Shown here in pieces: positions 40,162-51,225 of a stretch of 64,000 nt of DNA. A program made the position numbers and the translations under genes. The DNA comes from Pseudoxanthomonas sacheonensis (GTDB taxonomy: Bacteria; Pseudomonadota; Gammaproteobacteria; Xanthomonadales; Xanthomonadaceae): contig NZ_PDWS01000022.1 of NCBI RefSeq assembly GCF_010093305.1, forward strand, positions 1 to 64,000, written 5' to 3'. The first letter of the stretch is position 1, and each line of letters starts with the position of its first letter. The notes under the pieces were generated by a model, which ran no database searches, was not told the DNA's origin, and saw only the letters and a program-made list of their open reading frames with translations.

Positions 40162-41121
40162 CTAGAGCCGGTCGGCGAGGTCGTCGGGGTCGGTGTTGTA
40201 GTAGATCAGCAGGCTCCTCAAATCCCGGTGGCCGATCATCCGGGCCAGCTCCATCACGTCCAGCTTCTTCGACAGTCGCCAAATCGCCTCGGCCCGGCTG
40301 TCGTGGAAGTGCAGGTCGCCCAGCTTTGCCGAATCTCGGGCCTGCCGCCAAAGGGTGTCCCGGCTCCCGGCATCCAGGTTGAACACCGTGGGTTGATCGC
40401 GGGGCAGGGCGGCCAGTATCTCTCGCGCCCGCGCCGACAAGGGGACCACGCGAGCATCCCCATTCTTCGTGTCCGGCAATCGGGCCGACTTCGCGCCAAC
40501 GTCGGGCCACGTCAGGCCCAATATCTCCCCCGCACGCATAGCCGTCTCGAGCGCGAACAGGAAGGCCAAGCCGGTACGCTGGGCGGCCGTCTCCGATTCC
40601 AGGTCAGTCAGGCCCAGGGCCAGCGTTACGCGCTCGATTTCGTCCTCTGTGATCCGCCGTTTCCGGCTGGGCGCATGGGGCGGCTTCTTCACTCCTCGAG
40701 CCGGGTTCGCCCGGAGCCAGCCCCACTCGGTCGTCGCCAGCTCGAGCACGGACAGCAGAAGGTTCATTTCCCGGCGCACGGATGGCCCTGTAACGTCCAG
40801 CAAGCGGCGCTGCTTCCATTCGGCTATATCGGCCGCCCGAAGCACGGGAAGGCGCACAGACGCCAGCGGATCGCGCTCCATCGCCAATAGCCGGGCCTGC
40901 TCCCACTTCTTGCCCTTGCGGCCCGCCGATACCTCCTCTGAAAACCGCTGCAATGCGTCCTTGACCGACTTGTCCGGTAGGCGCTCGCCAGTGAGTTCGG
41001 CCTCGCGCTGGGTTGCCCATGCGGCGGCCTGTTGCTTGGTCGGAAAGCTGGCGGACTCGCGCTTGCCGCCCTTGTAGAGTTCTACGCGCCAGGTTGCCCC
41101 GCGCTTTCGGATGGACGCCAT
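40162..41121 (-). CDS. int: tyrosine recombinase integrase
   Basis: A protein of 319 residues. It has an arm-binding N-terminal domain (MASIRKRGATWRVELYKGGK), a SAM-like core-binding domain and a complete catalytic set: R196, K219, H273 and R276 in HDSR, H298 and Y307 or Y308. It catalyses integration and excision of the prophage. It is transcribed towards the tail genes, with its start facing nuoA, so the attachment site should lie between 41,122 and the nuo promoter. No excisionase was recognised. Confidence 0.95.
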   Translation of the reverse strand: MASIRKRGATWRVELYKGGKRESASFPTKQQAAAWATQREAELTGERLPDKSVKDALQRFSEEVSAGRKGKKWEQARLLAMERDPLASVRLPVLRAADIAEWKQRRLLDVTGPSVRREMNLLLSVLELATTEWGWLRANPARGVKKPPHAPSRKRRITEDEIERVTLALGLTDLESETAAQRTGLAFLFALETAMRAGEILGLTWPDVGAKSARLPDTKNGDARVVPLSARAREILAALPRDQPTVFNLDAGSRDTLWRQARDSAKLGDLHFHDSRAEAIWRLSKKLDVMELARMIGHRDLRSLLIYYNTDPDDLADRL

Positions 41122-41428
41122 GGCGGCATCGTGGCGTAGCCGCTGGCGTAATGGAACCCGGGGTAGGGCACTTATCCACAGATTGGGGCGGAAGTGAGCC
41201 GATGCCGGAATTCCGACATCGCCAGCAATAGCAAGGGTTGGCGTTCAATGACCCCCTCCGGCTACAATGCGCGGCTCCCACGAGACACCCCTCTTGGGCA
41301 CCAAGATGCGAATTCTTCTCGAAGCCCCCGTGCCGACGCGCGGACTTGTGAGGGAAAACGCGAATCCGGCGGAACCCGTGCGCGCACCGGCGCGCGCATT
41401 CCGCAGGCCAACCAACCGAGGACCACGC
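41122..41428. other. intergenic region between integrase and nuoA, likely right attachment side
   Basis: The region holds a consensus DnaA box TTATCCACA (41172-41180), a near-perfect 20-bp palindrome GATGYCGGAATTCCGRCATC (41201-41220) and the nuo promoter. No tRNA is found here, although related genomes have a tRNA-Leu near this place. From 41,270 on it is a GC-rich leader without a convincing gene. Confidence 0.6.
41238..41268 (+). promoter_or_regulatory. candidate nuo operon promoter
   Basis: TTGGCG (41238-41243) and TACAAT (41263-41268) are 19 bases apart, somewhat longer than ideal. The start codon of nuoA is about 160 bases downstream. It would be the main promoter of the fourteen-gene operon. 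The prophage ends just upstream, so the original upstream control may be changed. Confidence 0.5.
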
Positions 41429-41785
41429 GTGCTGGCCGAATACCTGCCGACCCTGTTGTTCCTGATCGTCGCTACCGGCATCGGCGTTTCGCTGATGGTG
41501 ATAGGACGGTTCCTCGGCCCCCGTCGTCCCGACGCGCAGAAGCTCTCCCCGTACGAATGCGGCTTCGAGGCCTTCGAAGACGCGCGCATGAAGTTCGACG
41601 TGCGCTATTACCTCATCGCCATCCAGTTCATCGTCTTCGACCTGGAAATCATCTTCATCGTGCCCTGGACCCTGGTCTGGCAGGAGCTGGGGGCGCGCGC
41701 GCTGGTCACCATGGGCCTGTTCGTGGGCATGCTGTTCCTCGGTTTCATCTACGTCTGGAAGAAGGGAGCCCTGGAATGGGAGTGA
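41429..41785 (+). CDS. nuoA: NADH-quinone oxidoreductase subunit A
   Basis: A protein of 118 residues starting at GTG 41429 with GAGG seven bases upstream. Three membrane helices are visible, with the conserved loop PYECGFEAF between the first two. It is a membrane subunit near the quinone site of complex I. It overlaps nuoB by ten bases. Length and sequence are normal. Confidence 0.97.
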   Translation: MLAEYLPTLLFLIVATGIGVSLMVIGRFLGPRRPDAQKLSPYECGFEAFEDARMKFDVRYYLIAIQFIVFDLEIIFIVPWTLVWQELGARALVTMGLFVGMLFLGFIYVWKKGALEWE

Positions 41786-42330
41786 TCCAAACCATCGATC
41801 GCCTGATGACCAACCCGATCCCGGAAGGGCGGGTGGACGACATCCTGCGGCCCGAAGGCGAAAACCCGCTGCTGGAAAAAGGCTACGTGACCACCAGCGT
41901 CGATGCGCTGATGAACTGGGCGCGCACCGGCTCGATGTGGCCGATGACCTTCGGCCTGGCCTGCTGCGCGGTGGAAATGATGCATGCCGGCGCCTCGCGT
42001 CTGGACCTGGACCGCTATGGCGTGGTGTTCCGCCCGTCGCCGCGCCAGTCCGACGTGATGATCGTGGCCGGCACCCTGGTCAACAAGATGGCCCCGGCGC
42101 TGCGCAAGGTCTACGACCAGATGCCGGAACCGAAGTGGGTCATCTCGATGGGCAGTTGCGCCAATGGCGGCGGCTATTACCATTATTCGTATTCGGTGGT
42201 GCGCGGCTGCGACCGCATCGTGCCCGTCGATGTCTACGTGCCGGGCTGCCCGCCGACCGCAGAAGCGCTGGTCTACGGCATCCTGCAGCTGCAGAAGAAA
42301 ATCTGGCGCACGCAGACCATCGCACGCTGA
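41776..42330 (+). CDS. nuoB: NADH-quinone oxidoreductase subunit B
   Basis: A protein of 184 residues starting at ATG 41776 inside the end of nuoA. It carries ligands of the terminal [4Fe-4S] cluster N2: the Cys pair in ACCAVEMM, and cysteines in GSCANGGG and [11 protein letters not shown]2 donates electrons to quinone at the interface with NuoD. Complete. Confidence 0.97.
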   Translation: MGVIQTIDRLMTNPIPEGRVDDILRPEGENPLLEKGYVTTSVDALMNWARTGSMWPMTFGLACCAVEMMHAGASRLDLDRYGVVFRPSPRQSDVMIVAGTLVNKMAPALRKVYDQMPEPKWVISMGSCANGGGYYHYSYSVVRGCDRIVPVDVYVPGCPPTAEALVYGILQLQKKIWRTQTIAR

Positions 42331-42366
42331 TCCATCCCTACTTATTACCGAGCACGCCACGCCCCC

Positions 42367-43095
42367 ATGGCCGAGCAAGCTGCAACCTACATCGAACAAC
42401 TGCAGGCGCGTTTTCCGGACGCGATCCTCAGCATCGCCGAAGCGCGCGGTGAAGTGACGCTGGAAGTGCCTGCCGACAGTTGGCACGCCGCCTGCCTTTC
42501 GCTGCGCGACGACTTCGGTTTCGAGCAACTGGTGGACCTGTGCGGCGTGGACTATCTGGGCTACGGCAGCGACGAGTGGGAAACCGCCAACGTCTCTTCC
42601 GAAGGCTTCAGCCGCGGCGTCGAACTGGGCTTCGGCCCGGGCCGCTTCACCTGGGAAAACCGTCCACGCGGCGAAGGCCCGGAGCACCGCTTCGCCACCG
42701 TCGCCCATCTGCGCTCCTACCGGCACAACCGCCTGTTGCGCGTGCGTTGCTACGCCGCCAACGACGAACTGCCGATGGTGGCCTCGGTCACCGACATCTG
42801 GCCGGGCGCCAACTGGTTCGAGCGCGAGGCGTTCGATCTGTTCGGCATCCTTTACCAGGGCCACCCGGACCTGCGCCGCATCCTGACCGACTACGGTTTC
42901 GTCGGCCATCCGTTCCGCAAGGATTTCCCGCTGATCGGTAACGTGGAAGTCCGCTACGACGAAGAGAAGAAGCGCGTGATCTACGAACCGGTGACTTCGG
43001 TCGAACCCCGCGTCGGCGTGCCGCGCGTGATCCGCGACGACGCCCGCTACGCCACTGCGGCTGGCGAAGCCGCCCTGAGGGAGCCCGCCAAGTGA
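42367..43095 (+). CDS. nuoC: NADH-quinone oxidoreductase subunit C
   Basis: A protein of 242 residues with the subunit C motifs [20 protein letters not shown] and [10 protein letters not shown]. It is a separate protein, unlike the fused NuoCD of Escherichia coli. The C-terminal tail of about 40 residues after the core is Arg/Ala-rich. It belongs to the peripheral arm. It overlaps nuoD by GTGA. Confidence 0.97.
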   Translation: MAEQAATYIEQLQARFPDAILSIAEARGEVTLEVPADSWHAACLSLRDDFGFEQLVDLCGVDYLGYGSDEWETANVSSEGFSRGVELGFGPGRFTWENRPRGEGPEHRFATVAHLRSYRHNRLLRVRCYAANDELPMVASVTDIWPGANWFEREAFDLFGILYQGHPDLRRILTDYGFVGHPFRKDFPLIGNVEVRYDEEKKRVIYEPVTSVEPRVGVPRVIRDDARYATAAGEAALREPAK

Positions 43096-44396
43096 CCGCG
43101 CAGCAATCCGGCGTCGCCTTCGCCAGCAATCCTGCCGAAAGCCGTCAGGAAATCCGCAACTACACGTTGAACTTCGGCCCCCAGCACCCGGCCGCGCACG
43201 GTGTGCTGCGCCTGATCCTGGAAATGGACGGCGAGACCGTGGTCCGTGCCGATCCGCACATCGGGCTGCTGCACCGTGGCACCGAGAAGCTGGCCGAGAG
43301 CAAGCCGTTCAACCAGTCGATCGGCTACATGGATCGTCTCGACTACGTGTCGATGATGTGCAACGAACATGCCTACGTGCTTGCGATCGAGCGGCTGATG
43401 GGCATCCAGGCGCCGGAGCGCGCCCAGTACATCCGCACCATGTTCGACGAAATCACCCGCATCCTGAACCACCTGATGTGGGTCGGCTCCAACGGCCTGG
43501 ACCTGGGCGCGATGGCGGTGATGCTGTACGCCTTCCGCGAGCGCGAAGAACTGATGGATTGCTACGAAGCGGTCAGCGGCGCGCGCATGCACGCCACTTA
43601 CTACCGTCCGGGCGGCGTGTACCGCGACCTGCCGGACCACATGCCCAAGTACAAGGAATCGCCCTGGCGCAAGGGCAAGGCGCTGAAGCGCTTCAATGCC
43701 GCGCGCGAAGGCTCGCTGCTCGACTTCCTTGAGGATTTCACCAACGAATTCCCCAAGCGCGTCGACGAATACGAAACCCTGCTCACCGACAACCGCATCT
43801 GGAAGCAGCGCACTGTCGGCATCGGCGTGATAACGCCGGACGAAGCGCGCGCCTGGGGCATGACCGGCGCGATGCTGCGCGGTTCCGGCGTGGCCTGGGA
43901 CCTGCGCAAGAAGCAGCCGTACGCGAAGTACGACACGGTCGATTTCGAGATTCCGGTCGGCACCAACGGCGATTGCTACGACCGTTATCTGGTGCGCGTG
44001 GCCGAAATGCGCCAGTCCAACCGCATCATCGCCCAGTGCGTGAAGTGGCTGAAGGCCAATCCGGGTCCGGTGATGGTGCAGAACTTCAAGGTCGCTCCGC
44101 CGTCCCGCGAGGAGATGAAGGACGACATGGAAGCGCTGATCCACCACTTCAAATTGTTCAGCGAAGGCTATTGCGTGCCTGCCGGCGAAACCTATGCCGC
44201 GGTCGAAGCGCCCAAGGGCGAATTCGGCTGCTATCTGGTTTCCGACGGTGCCAACAAACCCTTCCGCGTGCATTTGCGCGCACCGGGCTTCGCCCATCTT
44301 TCGTCGATGGACCACGTCGTCAGCGGCCACATGCTGCCGGACGTCGTGGCCATGATCGGCACCTACGATCTCGTTTTTGGTGAGGTGGACCGGTGA
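43092..44396 (+). CDS. nuoD: NADH-quinone oxidoreductase subunit D
   Basis: A protein of 434 residues starting at GTG 43092. The signature [15 protein letters not shown] near residue 28 and HRGTEKLAE are intact. The C-terminal half is related to NiFe hydrogenase large subunits, and it forms most of the quinone pocket with NuoB. A 151-base gap with a family-specific repeat follows before nuoE. Confidence 0.97.
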   Translation: MTAQQSGVAFASNPAESRQEIRNYTLNFGPQHPAAHGVLRLILEMDGETVVRADPHIGLLHRGTEKLAESKPFNQSIGYMDRLDYVSMMCNEHAYVLAIERLMGIQAPERAQYIRTMFDEITRILNHLMWVGSNGLDLGAMAVMLYAFREREELMDCYEAVSGARMHATYYRPGGVYRDLPDHMPKYKESPWRKGKALKRFNAAREGSLLDFLEDFTNEFPKRVDEYETLLTDNRIWKQRTVGIGVITPDEARAWGMTGAMLRGSGVAWDLRKKQPYAKYDTVDFEIPVGTNGDCYDRYLVRVAEMRQSNRIIAQCVKWLKANPGPVMVQNFKVAPPSREEMKDDMEALIHHFKLFSEGYCVPAGETYAAVEAPKGEFGCYLVSDGANKPFRVHLRAPGFAHLSSMDHVVSGHMLPDVVAMIGTYDLVFGEVDR

Positions 44397-44397
44397 A

Positions 44398-44540
44398 GCT
44401 GGGAATCCGGAATCGAGAATCGGGAACCGGTAGCTTGGTCGTGCGCGGACGCCTCGCTATTGCTGTCCAACTGTCAAACCTGTCGATGCGTGCTAGTGCT
44501 TCTTTGCTCTTCCCCATTCCCCATTCCCCATTCCCGGATT
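44398..44540. repeat. Xanthomonad GGGAATC / CCATTCCC intergenic repeat in the nuo operon
   Basis: The left part (44402-44430) has degenerate GGAATC units and the right part (44511-44535) has four CCATTCCC-type units. The two could pair as a long hairpin around an unrelated middle of about 80 bases. A second element of the same kind precedes rbfA. Such elements are common in Xanthomonadaceae genomes. Confidence 0.75.
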
Positions 44541-44547
44541 TCAAGCC

Positions 44548-45075
44548 ATGAGGGCCACGGGTAATTTCGAAGCGGCTCGCGATGTCGATCCGCTGGTCGC
44601 GTTGAACGACAAGACGCGCGCGCACATCGACCACTGGCTGGCCAAGTTTCCGCCGGACCGCAAACGTTCGGCCGTGCTGCAGGGTCTGCATGCGGCGCAG
44701 GAACAGAACGCCGGCTGGCTCAGCGACGAGCTGATCGTCGCCGTCGCCAAATACCTGGAATTGCCGCCGGTCTGGGCTTACGAGGTCGCCAGCTTCTACT
44801 CGATGTTCGAGACCAAGCAGGTGGGCCGCAACAACGTAGCCTTCTGCACCAACATCAGCTGCTGGTTGAACGGCGCCGAAGACCTGGTCGCGCATGCGGA
44901 GAAGAAACTCGGCTGCAAGCTGGGTCAATCCACCGCCGACGGCCGCGTCTACCTGAAGCGCGAAGAAGAATGCGTGGCCGCTTGCTGCGGCGCGCCGGTG
45001 GTCGTCATCAACGGCCATTACCACGAGAAGCTCACGCCCGCGAAAGTGGACGAACTGCTGGACGGGTTGGAATAA
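44548..45075 (+). CDS. nuoE: NADH-quinone oxidoreductase subunit E
   Basis: A protein of 175 residues. It holds the [2Fe-2S] cluster N1a: CTNISCW and later [12 protein letters not shown] supply the four Cys. It sits at the tip of the peripheral arm with NuoF. The repeat directly upstream takes the usual place of a Shine-Dalgarno, and no strong one is seen (ATTTCAAGCC precedes ATG). Confidence 0.97.
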   Translation: MRATGNFEAARDVDPLVALNDKTRAHIDHWLAKFPPDRKRSAVLQGLHAAQEQNAGWLSDELIVAVAKYLELPPVWAYEVASFYSMFETKQVGRNNVAFCTNISCWLNGAEDLVAHAEKKLGCKLGQSTADGRVYLKREEECVAACCGAPVVVINGHYHEKLTPAKVDELLDGLE

Positions 45076-45079
45076 GCGC

Positions 45080-46434
<1,355 letters not shown>

Positions 46435-46438
<4 letters not shown>

Positions 46439-48672
46439 GTGCGCAACCCGTCAACCCGAATCTCGCGCCCGACCACGTCACCGTCTTCATCGACGGCGTG
46501 GAACTGGCCGCACCCAAGGGCTCGATGATCATCCAGGCCGCCGACAAGGCCGGCATTCCGATCCCGCGTTTCTGCTACCACGACAAGCTGGCCATCGCCG
46601 CCAACTGCCGCATGTGCCTGGTGGAAGTGGAAAAGATGCCCAAGCCCGCGCCGGCCTGCGCCACGCCGGTGATGGACGGCATGAAGATCGCCACGCGCAG
46701 CGACAAGGCCTTGAAGTCGCAGCGCAACGTGATGGAGTTCCTGCTGATCAACCATCCGCTGGACTGCCCGATCTGCGACCAGGGCGGCGAGTGCGAGCTG
46801 CAGGACCTGTCGCTGGGTTACGGCCGTTCGGTCAGCCGTTTCCAGGAACGCAAGCGCGTGGTGCCGGACGAGGACATCGGTCCGCTGGTCGCCACCGAGA
46901 TGACACGCTGCATCCAGTGCACGCGTTGCGTGCGCTTCACCGCGGACATCGCCGGCACCTACGAGCTGGGCGGCATGTACCGCGGCGAGAATCTGCAGAT
47001 CGGCACCTACGACGGCAAGCCGCTGACCACCGAGCTTTCCGGCAATGTCGTGGACGTGTGCCCGGTCGGTGCGCTGACCAACAAGGTGTTCCAGTTCCGC
47101 GCACGTCCGTGGGAACTGATTGCGCGCGAATCCGTCGGTTACCACGATGCGATGGGCTCCAATCTGTTCACCCATGTGCGCCGCGGCGAAATCCTGCGTA
47201 CCGTGCCGCGCGACAACGAAGCGGTGAACGAGTGCTGGTTGTCCGACCGCGACCGCTATTCGCACCAGGGTTTGTACGCCGAAGACCGCGCGGTCAAGCC
47301 GCTGCTGAAAGTCGGCGAAGATTGGAAAGAAGTGTCCTGGGCCGAAGGTCTGGCCGCAGCCGCCGAAATCCTGCGTGCCAACCAAGGCGATGCGCTGGGC
47401 GTGCTGGCGCATCCTGCCACGCCTAACGACGAAGGCAGCCTGCTGGCGCGTCTGGCCGAAGCGCTGGGCAGCGGCAACATCGACCATCGCATCTTCAACC
47501 GCGATTTCTCCGATGGAGCGGTGGCCGAACCCTTCGCCATGCCGCTGGCCGAGATCGAACAGGCCGACGCCATCGTCCTGCTCGGAACCAACATCCGTCA
47601 CGAACTGCCGCTGCTGCACCAGCGCATCCGCAAGGCCAACACGCAGCGCAAGGCCAAGGTCTACGCGGTCAATCCGGTGGATTTCGACTTCGCGTTCACG
47701 CTGGCGGGCAAGCAGATCGTCGCACCGTCGGCTTTCGCCGGCGCGCTCAACGATGCGGCTCTGCTGGAAGCAGTGAAGGGCGCCAGCCGTCCGGTGCTGA
47801 TCGTCGGTGGCTTGGCCGAGAACCATCCGCAGGCCGCATCGATCCGTGCTGCCGCCAAAGCATTCGCTGCTGCGACCGGCGCCGCTCTTTGCCGCATTCC
47901 CCAGGGGGCCAACGCGGTTGGCTTGGCGCGCAAGGGCGTGCTGCCGTCCAAGCGCGACGTTGCCGGCATGTTCGCCGAGCCGCGTTCGGCCTATGTCATC
48001 TACGGCATCGAACCGGGCCTGGACTTCGCCGACGGCGCCGCTGCGCAGAAGGCATTGAAAGCGGCCAAGGTCGTGGCTTTCAGCCATTTCGCCTGCAAGT
48101 CCACGCGCAACGTGGCCGATGTGATCCTGCCGATCGGCGCGCTGCCTGAAATCGAAGCGGTGCTGACCAATCTGGACGGCGTCGAACAGCGTACCCAGGC
48201 CGGCGGCAAGCTGCCGGGCGAAGCACGCGAAGGCTGGAAAGTGCTGCGTGCGCTCGGCGGCGAATTGCAATTGCCGGCGTTCGAATTCACCGACCTGGCC
48301 GGCGCGCGCGCGGTCGGCAAGTCCAGCGGGCCGGCCAGCATCGCCAGGTCCGCGGCTCCGTCGACAACGGGCGAAGGCCTTGAGTTGGCCGCTACGGCGG
48401 CCATCTATCGCACCGACGGCGTGGTCCGCCGTGCGCAAGCGCTGCAAGCGCACCCGCTCAATGTGTCGCCGCGCATCACCTTGAACCCGGACGATGCCCA
48501 GGCCGCCGGCCTGAGCCAAGGTCAGGTCGCCAAGGTCGGCGCGCCGGATGGCACGGCGACCTTGCCGGTCTTCATCGACAAACGGGTGGCAAAGGGCGTG
48601 GCCTGGATAGAAAGCGGCCATGGCGCGACCGCGCCGTTGGGCGCCGGACGGGTGACGGTGGTGGGCGCATGA
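46435..48672 (+). CDS. nuoG: NADH-quinone oxidoreductase subunit G
   Basis: A protein of 745 residues. The N-terminal ferredoxin-like domain has [15 protein letters not shown] for N1b, then the His/Cys segment [14 protein letters not shown] for N5 and [10 protein letters not shown] for N4. The long C-terminal part is a degenerate molybdopterin-oxidoreductase fold. It relays electrons in the peripheral arm. The last 100 residues are poorly conserved in this family. Confidence 0.97.
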
Positions 48673-49760
48673 ACGAGTTGCTATTGAACGCCATCGATCC
48701 GCTGCGCGAATGGTTCTTCGCGCTCGGCGATATCGGCGTTGTGCTGTGGATCGTGCTGAAGATCCTGCTGATCGCGGTGCCGGTGATCGTGGCTGTCGCG
48801 TTCTACGTGGTCTGGGAGCGCAAGCTGATCGGCTGGATGCACGTGCGCCACGGACCGATGTACGTGGGCATGGGCGTCTTCCAGGCCTTCGCCGACGTGT
48901 TCAAGCTGCTGTTCAAGGAAGTCCTGATGCCTGCCAGGGCACAGAAGACCATGTACATCCTTGGACCGCTGATCACGCTTGCGCCGGCCTTCGCCGCATG
49001 GGCCGTGGTGCCTTTCGACGCGAAGGTCGTGCTGTCCAACGCCAACGCCGGTTTGTTGTACCTGCTGGCGATGACCTCGCTGGGCGTGTACGGCATCATC
49101 ATCGCCGGCTGGGCGTCCAACTCGAAGTACGCTTTCCTGGGCGCGATGCGTTCGGCCGCTCAGGTAGTCAGCTACGAAATCGCGATGGGCTTCGCCCTGG
49201 TCGGCGTGCTGATCGCGGCGGGCAGCATGAACCTCAGCGACATCGTGATGGCGCAGGCGGGCAACAATGGTCCGTTCGAGTGGTTCTGGCTGCCGTTGTT
49301 CCCGTTGTTCATCGTGTACTGGGTGTCCGGCGTGGCCGAGACCAACCGCGCGCCGTTCGACGTGACCGAAGGCGAATCGGAAATCGTCGCCGGCCACATG
49401 GTCGAATATTCGGGGGCGGCGTTCTCGCTGTTTTTCCTGGCCGAATACGCCAACATGATCCTGGTCAGCTTCCTGGTGTCGCTGTTCTTCATGGGCGGCT
49501 GGCTGAGCCCGCTGCAGGGCTGGATTGTCGCCGACGTGTCGCCGTGGGTGAACTGGATATGGCAGGGCGGCTGGCCGTGGCTGCTGCTGAAGGTGGGTTT
49601 CTTCGCCAGCGCGTTCATCTGGTTCCGCGCCAGCTTCCCGCGCTACCGCTACGACCAGATCATGCGCCTGGGCTGGAAGGTGTTCATTCCGCTGACCATC
49701 GCCTGGATCGCGGTTACCGCATTGATGGTGTTTTTCGGCGTGTTCGAGAAGGGCGTCTGA
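48669..49760 (+). CDS. nuoH: NADH-quinone oxidoreductase subunit H
   Basis: A protein of 363 residues with about eight membrane helices. The motifs [14 protein letters not shown] and [16 protein letters not shown] are conserved and form part of the quinone channel between the membrane and peripheral arms. Overlaps nuoG by ATGA and is followed by nuoI after three bases. Confidence 0.97.
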   Translation: MNELLLNAIDPLREWFFALGDIGVVLWIVLKILLIAVPVIVAVAFYVVWERKLIGWMHVRHGPMYVGMGVFQAFADVFKLLFKEVLMPARAQKTMYILGPLITLAPAFAAWAVVPFDAKVVLSNANAGLLYLLAMTSLGVYGIIIAGWASNSKYAFLGAMRSAAQVVSYEIAMGFALVGVLIAAGSMNLSDIVMAQAGNNGPFEWFWLPLFPLFIVYWVSGVAETNRAPFDVTEGESEIVAGHMVEYSGAAFSLFFLAEYANMILVSFLVSLFFMGGWLSPLQGWIVADVSPWVNWIWQGGWPWLLLKVGFFASAFIWFRASFPRYRYDQIMRLGWKVFIPLTIAWIAVTALMVFFGVFEKGV

Positions 49761-49763
49761 GTA

Positions 49764-50252
49764 ATGAATAAAGTTGCCCACTACTTCAAGAGCCTGATGC
49801 TGCTGGAGCTGCTCCAGGGCCTGTGGCTGACCTTCAAGTACACCTTCAAGCCGAAGTACACGGTGATGTACCCGATGGAGAAGTTCCCGCAGTCGCCGCG
49901 CTTCCGCGGGCTGCATGCGCTGCGCCGCTATCCCAACGGCGAAGAGCGCTGCATCGCCTGCAAGCTGTGCGAGGCGGTGTGCCCGGCGCTGGCCATCACC
50001 ATCGATTCGGAAAAGCGCGAGGACGGCACCCGCCGCACCACCCGCTACGACATCGACCTGTTCAAGTGCATCTACTGCGGTTTCTGCGAGGAAAGCTGCC
50101 CGGTGGATTCCATCGTGGAAACCCACATCCTGGAATACCACTTCGAAAACCGTGGCGAGAACATCGTCACCAAGCCGCAGCTGCTGGCGATCGGGGACCG
50201 GTTGGAAACCGAGATCGCCGAGCGCCGCGCCGCCGACGCCGCCTTCCGCTGA
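49764..50252 (+). CDS. nuoI: NADH-quinone oxidoreductase subunit I
   Basis: A protein of 162 residues with two ferredoxin motifs, [12 protein letters not shown] and [12 protein letters not shown], which bind the [4Fe-4S] clusters N6a and N6b. The amphipathic N-terminus attaches it to the membrane near NuoH. Complete and of usual length. Confidence 0.98.
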   Translation: MNKVAHYFKSLMLLELLQGLWLTFKYTFKPKYTVMYPMEKFPQSPRFRGLHALRRYPNGEERCIACKLCEAVCPALAITIDSEKREDGTRRTTRYDIDLFKCIYCGFCEESCPVDSIVETHILEYHFENRGENIVTKPQLLAIGDRLETEIAERRAADAAFR

Positions 50253-50259
50253 GGTCACG

Positions 50260-50916
50260 ATGGATCTGCTGCTCGCTTCCTTCTACGCATTCGCCGCCAT
50301 CGCGGTAGTCGCCGCCGGCGGCGTGATCAGCGTGCGCAACCCGGTGCATGCGGTGCTGTGCCTGATCCTGACCTTCTTCTCCATCGCCTGCATCTGGCTG
50401 CTGGTGGGCGCCGAATTCCTGGGCGTGGCGCTGATCCTGGTGTACGTGGGCGCGGTGATGGTGCTGTTCCTGTTCGTGGTGATGATGCTCGACATCGATA
50501 TCGTCAAGCTCCGCGAGGGTTGGGTGCGCTACCTGCCGGTCGGCCTGGTGGTGGCGGTGGTCATGCTGGCGGAAATCCTGGCCCTGATCGGCTTCAAGGC
50601 CAAGCTGGCCGTGCCGTACGCGGCCAATGCGGCCTCCGAGGCGGCCGACGTTTCCAACACCGCGTGGCTGGCGCGCACGCTGTTCACCAAATTCCTGCTG
50701 CCGTTCGAATTCGCGGCCGTCATCCTGACCGTGGCGGTGATCGCGGCGGTGATGCTGACCCTGCGCAAGCGCGAAGGCAGCAAGACGCAGAACCCTGCCG
50801 AGCAGTCGCGGGTGAAGGCCGGCGACCGCCTGCGCATGATCGACGTGGCGGTGGAAACGCCGACCCGCGAGACCCTGATCGTGCCGCCGCCGGCCGAACC
50901 GGAGACCAAGCCATGA
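50260..50916 (+). CDS. nuoJ: NADH-quinone oxidoreductase subunit J
   Basis: A protein of 218 residues, start at ATG 50260. Five membrane helices are visible, including [21 protein letters not shown] with its pi-bulge region. The hydrophilic C-terminal tail of about 40 residues is longer than in the E. coli protein. It is part of the proton-pumping arm and overlaps nuoK by ATGA. Confidence 0.96.
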   Translation: MDLLLASFYAFAAIAVVAAGGVISVRNPVHAVLCLILTFFSIACIWLLVGAEFLGVALILVYVGAVMVLFLFVVMMLDIDIVKLREGWVRYLPVGLVVAVVMLAEILALIGFKAKLAVPYAANAASEAADVSNTAWLARTLFTKFLLPFEFAAVILTVAVIAAVMLTLRKREGSKTQNPAEQSRVKAGDRLRMIDVAVETPTRETLIVPPPAEPETKP

Positions 50917-51218
50917 TCGCCCTGGGCCACCTGCTCGCGCTGGGCGCGGTGCTGTTCTGCATCAGCGTCGCCGGCATCTTCCTCAACCGCAAGAACATCA
51001 TCGTGCTGCTGATGTCGATCGAGCTGATGCTGCTGGCGGTGAACATCAATTTCATCGCCTTTTCGCGCCAGTTCGGCGACCCGGACGGGCAGATCTTCGT
51101 GTTCTTCATCCTGACCGTGGCCGCTGCGGAAGCCGCGATCGGCCTGGCCATCCTGGTCACCCTGTTCCGTACCCGGCGCACGATCAACGTGACCGAAGTC
51201 GATTCCTTGAAAGGCTGA
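50913..51218 (+). CDS. nuoK: NADH-quinone oxidoreductase subunit K
   Basis: A protein of 101 residues, start at ATG 50913. Three membrane helices with the two conserved membrane glutamates (in [10 protein letters not shown] and [10 protein letters not shown]) that take part in proton transfer. Length is typical. Confidence 0.97.
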   Translation: MIALGHLLALGAVLFCISVAGIFLNRKNIIVLLMSIELMLLAVNINFIAFSRQFGDPDGQIFVFFILTVAAAEAAIGLAILVTLFRTRRTINVTEVDSLKG

Positions 51219-51225
51219 TGCACCG

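Noticed and set aside
41172-41180. DnaA box as a chromosomal or prophage origin
   Set aside because: It is a single box without neighbours, AT-rich core or replication gene. It was kept only as a landmark of the attachment zone.
41122-41428. tRNA-Leu or a tRNA fragment as integration target beside nuoA
   Set aside because: Related genomes carry a tRNA-Leu in this neighbourhood, so I looked for a T-arm and CCA end in both orientations. GGGCACCA near 41,310 and TTCAATG near 41,245 do not fit an acceptor or T-arm.
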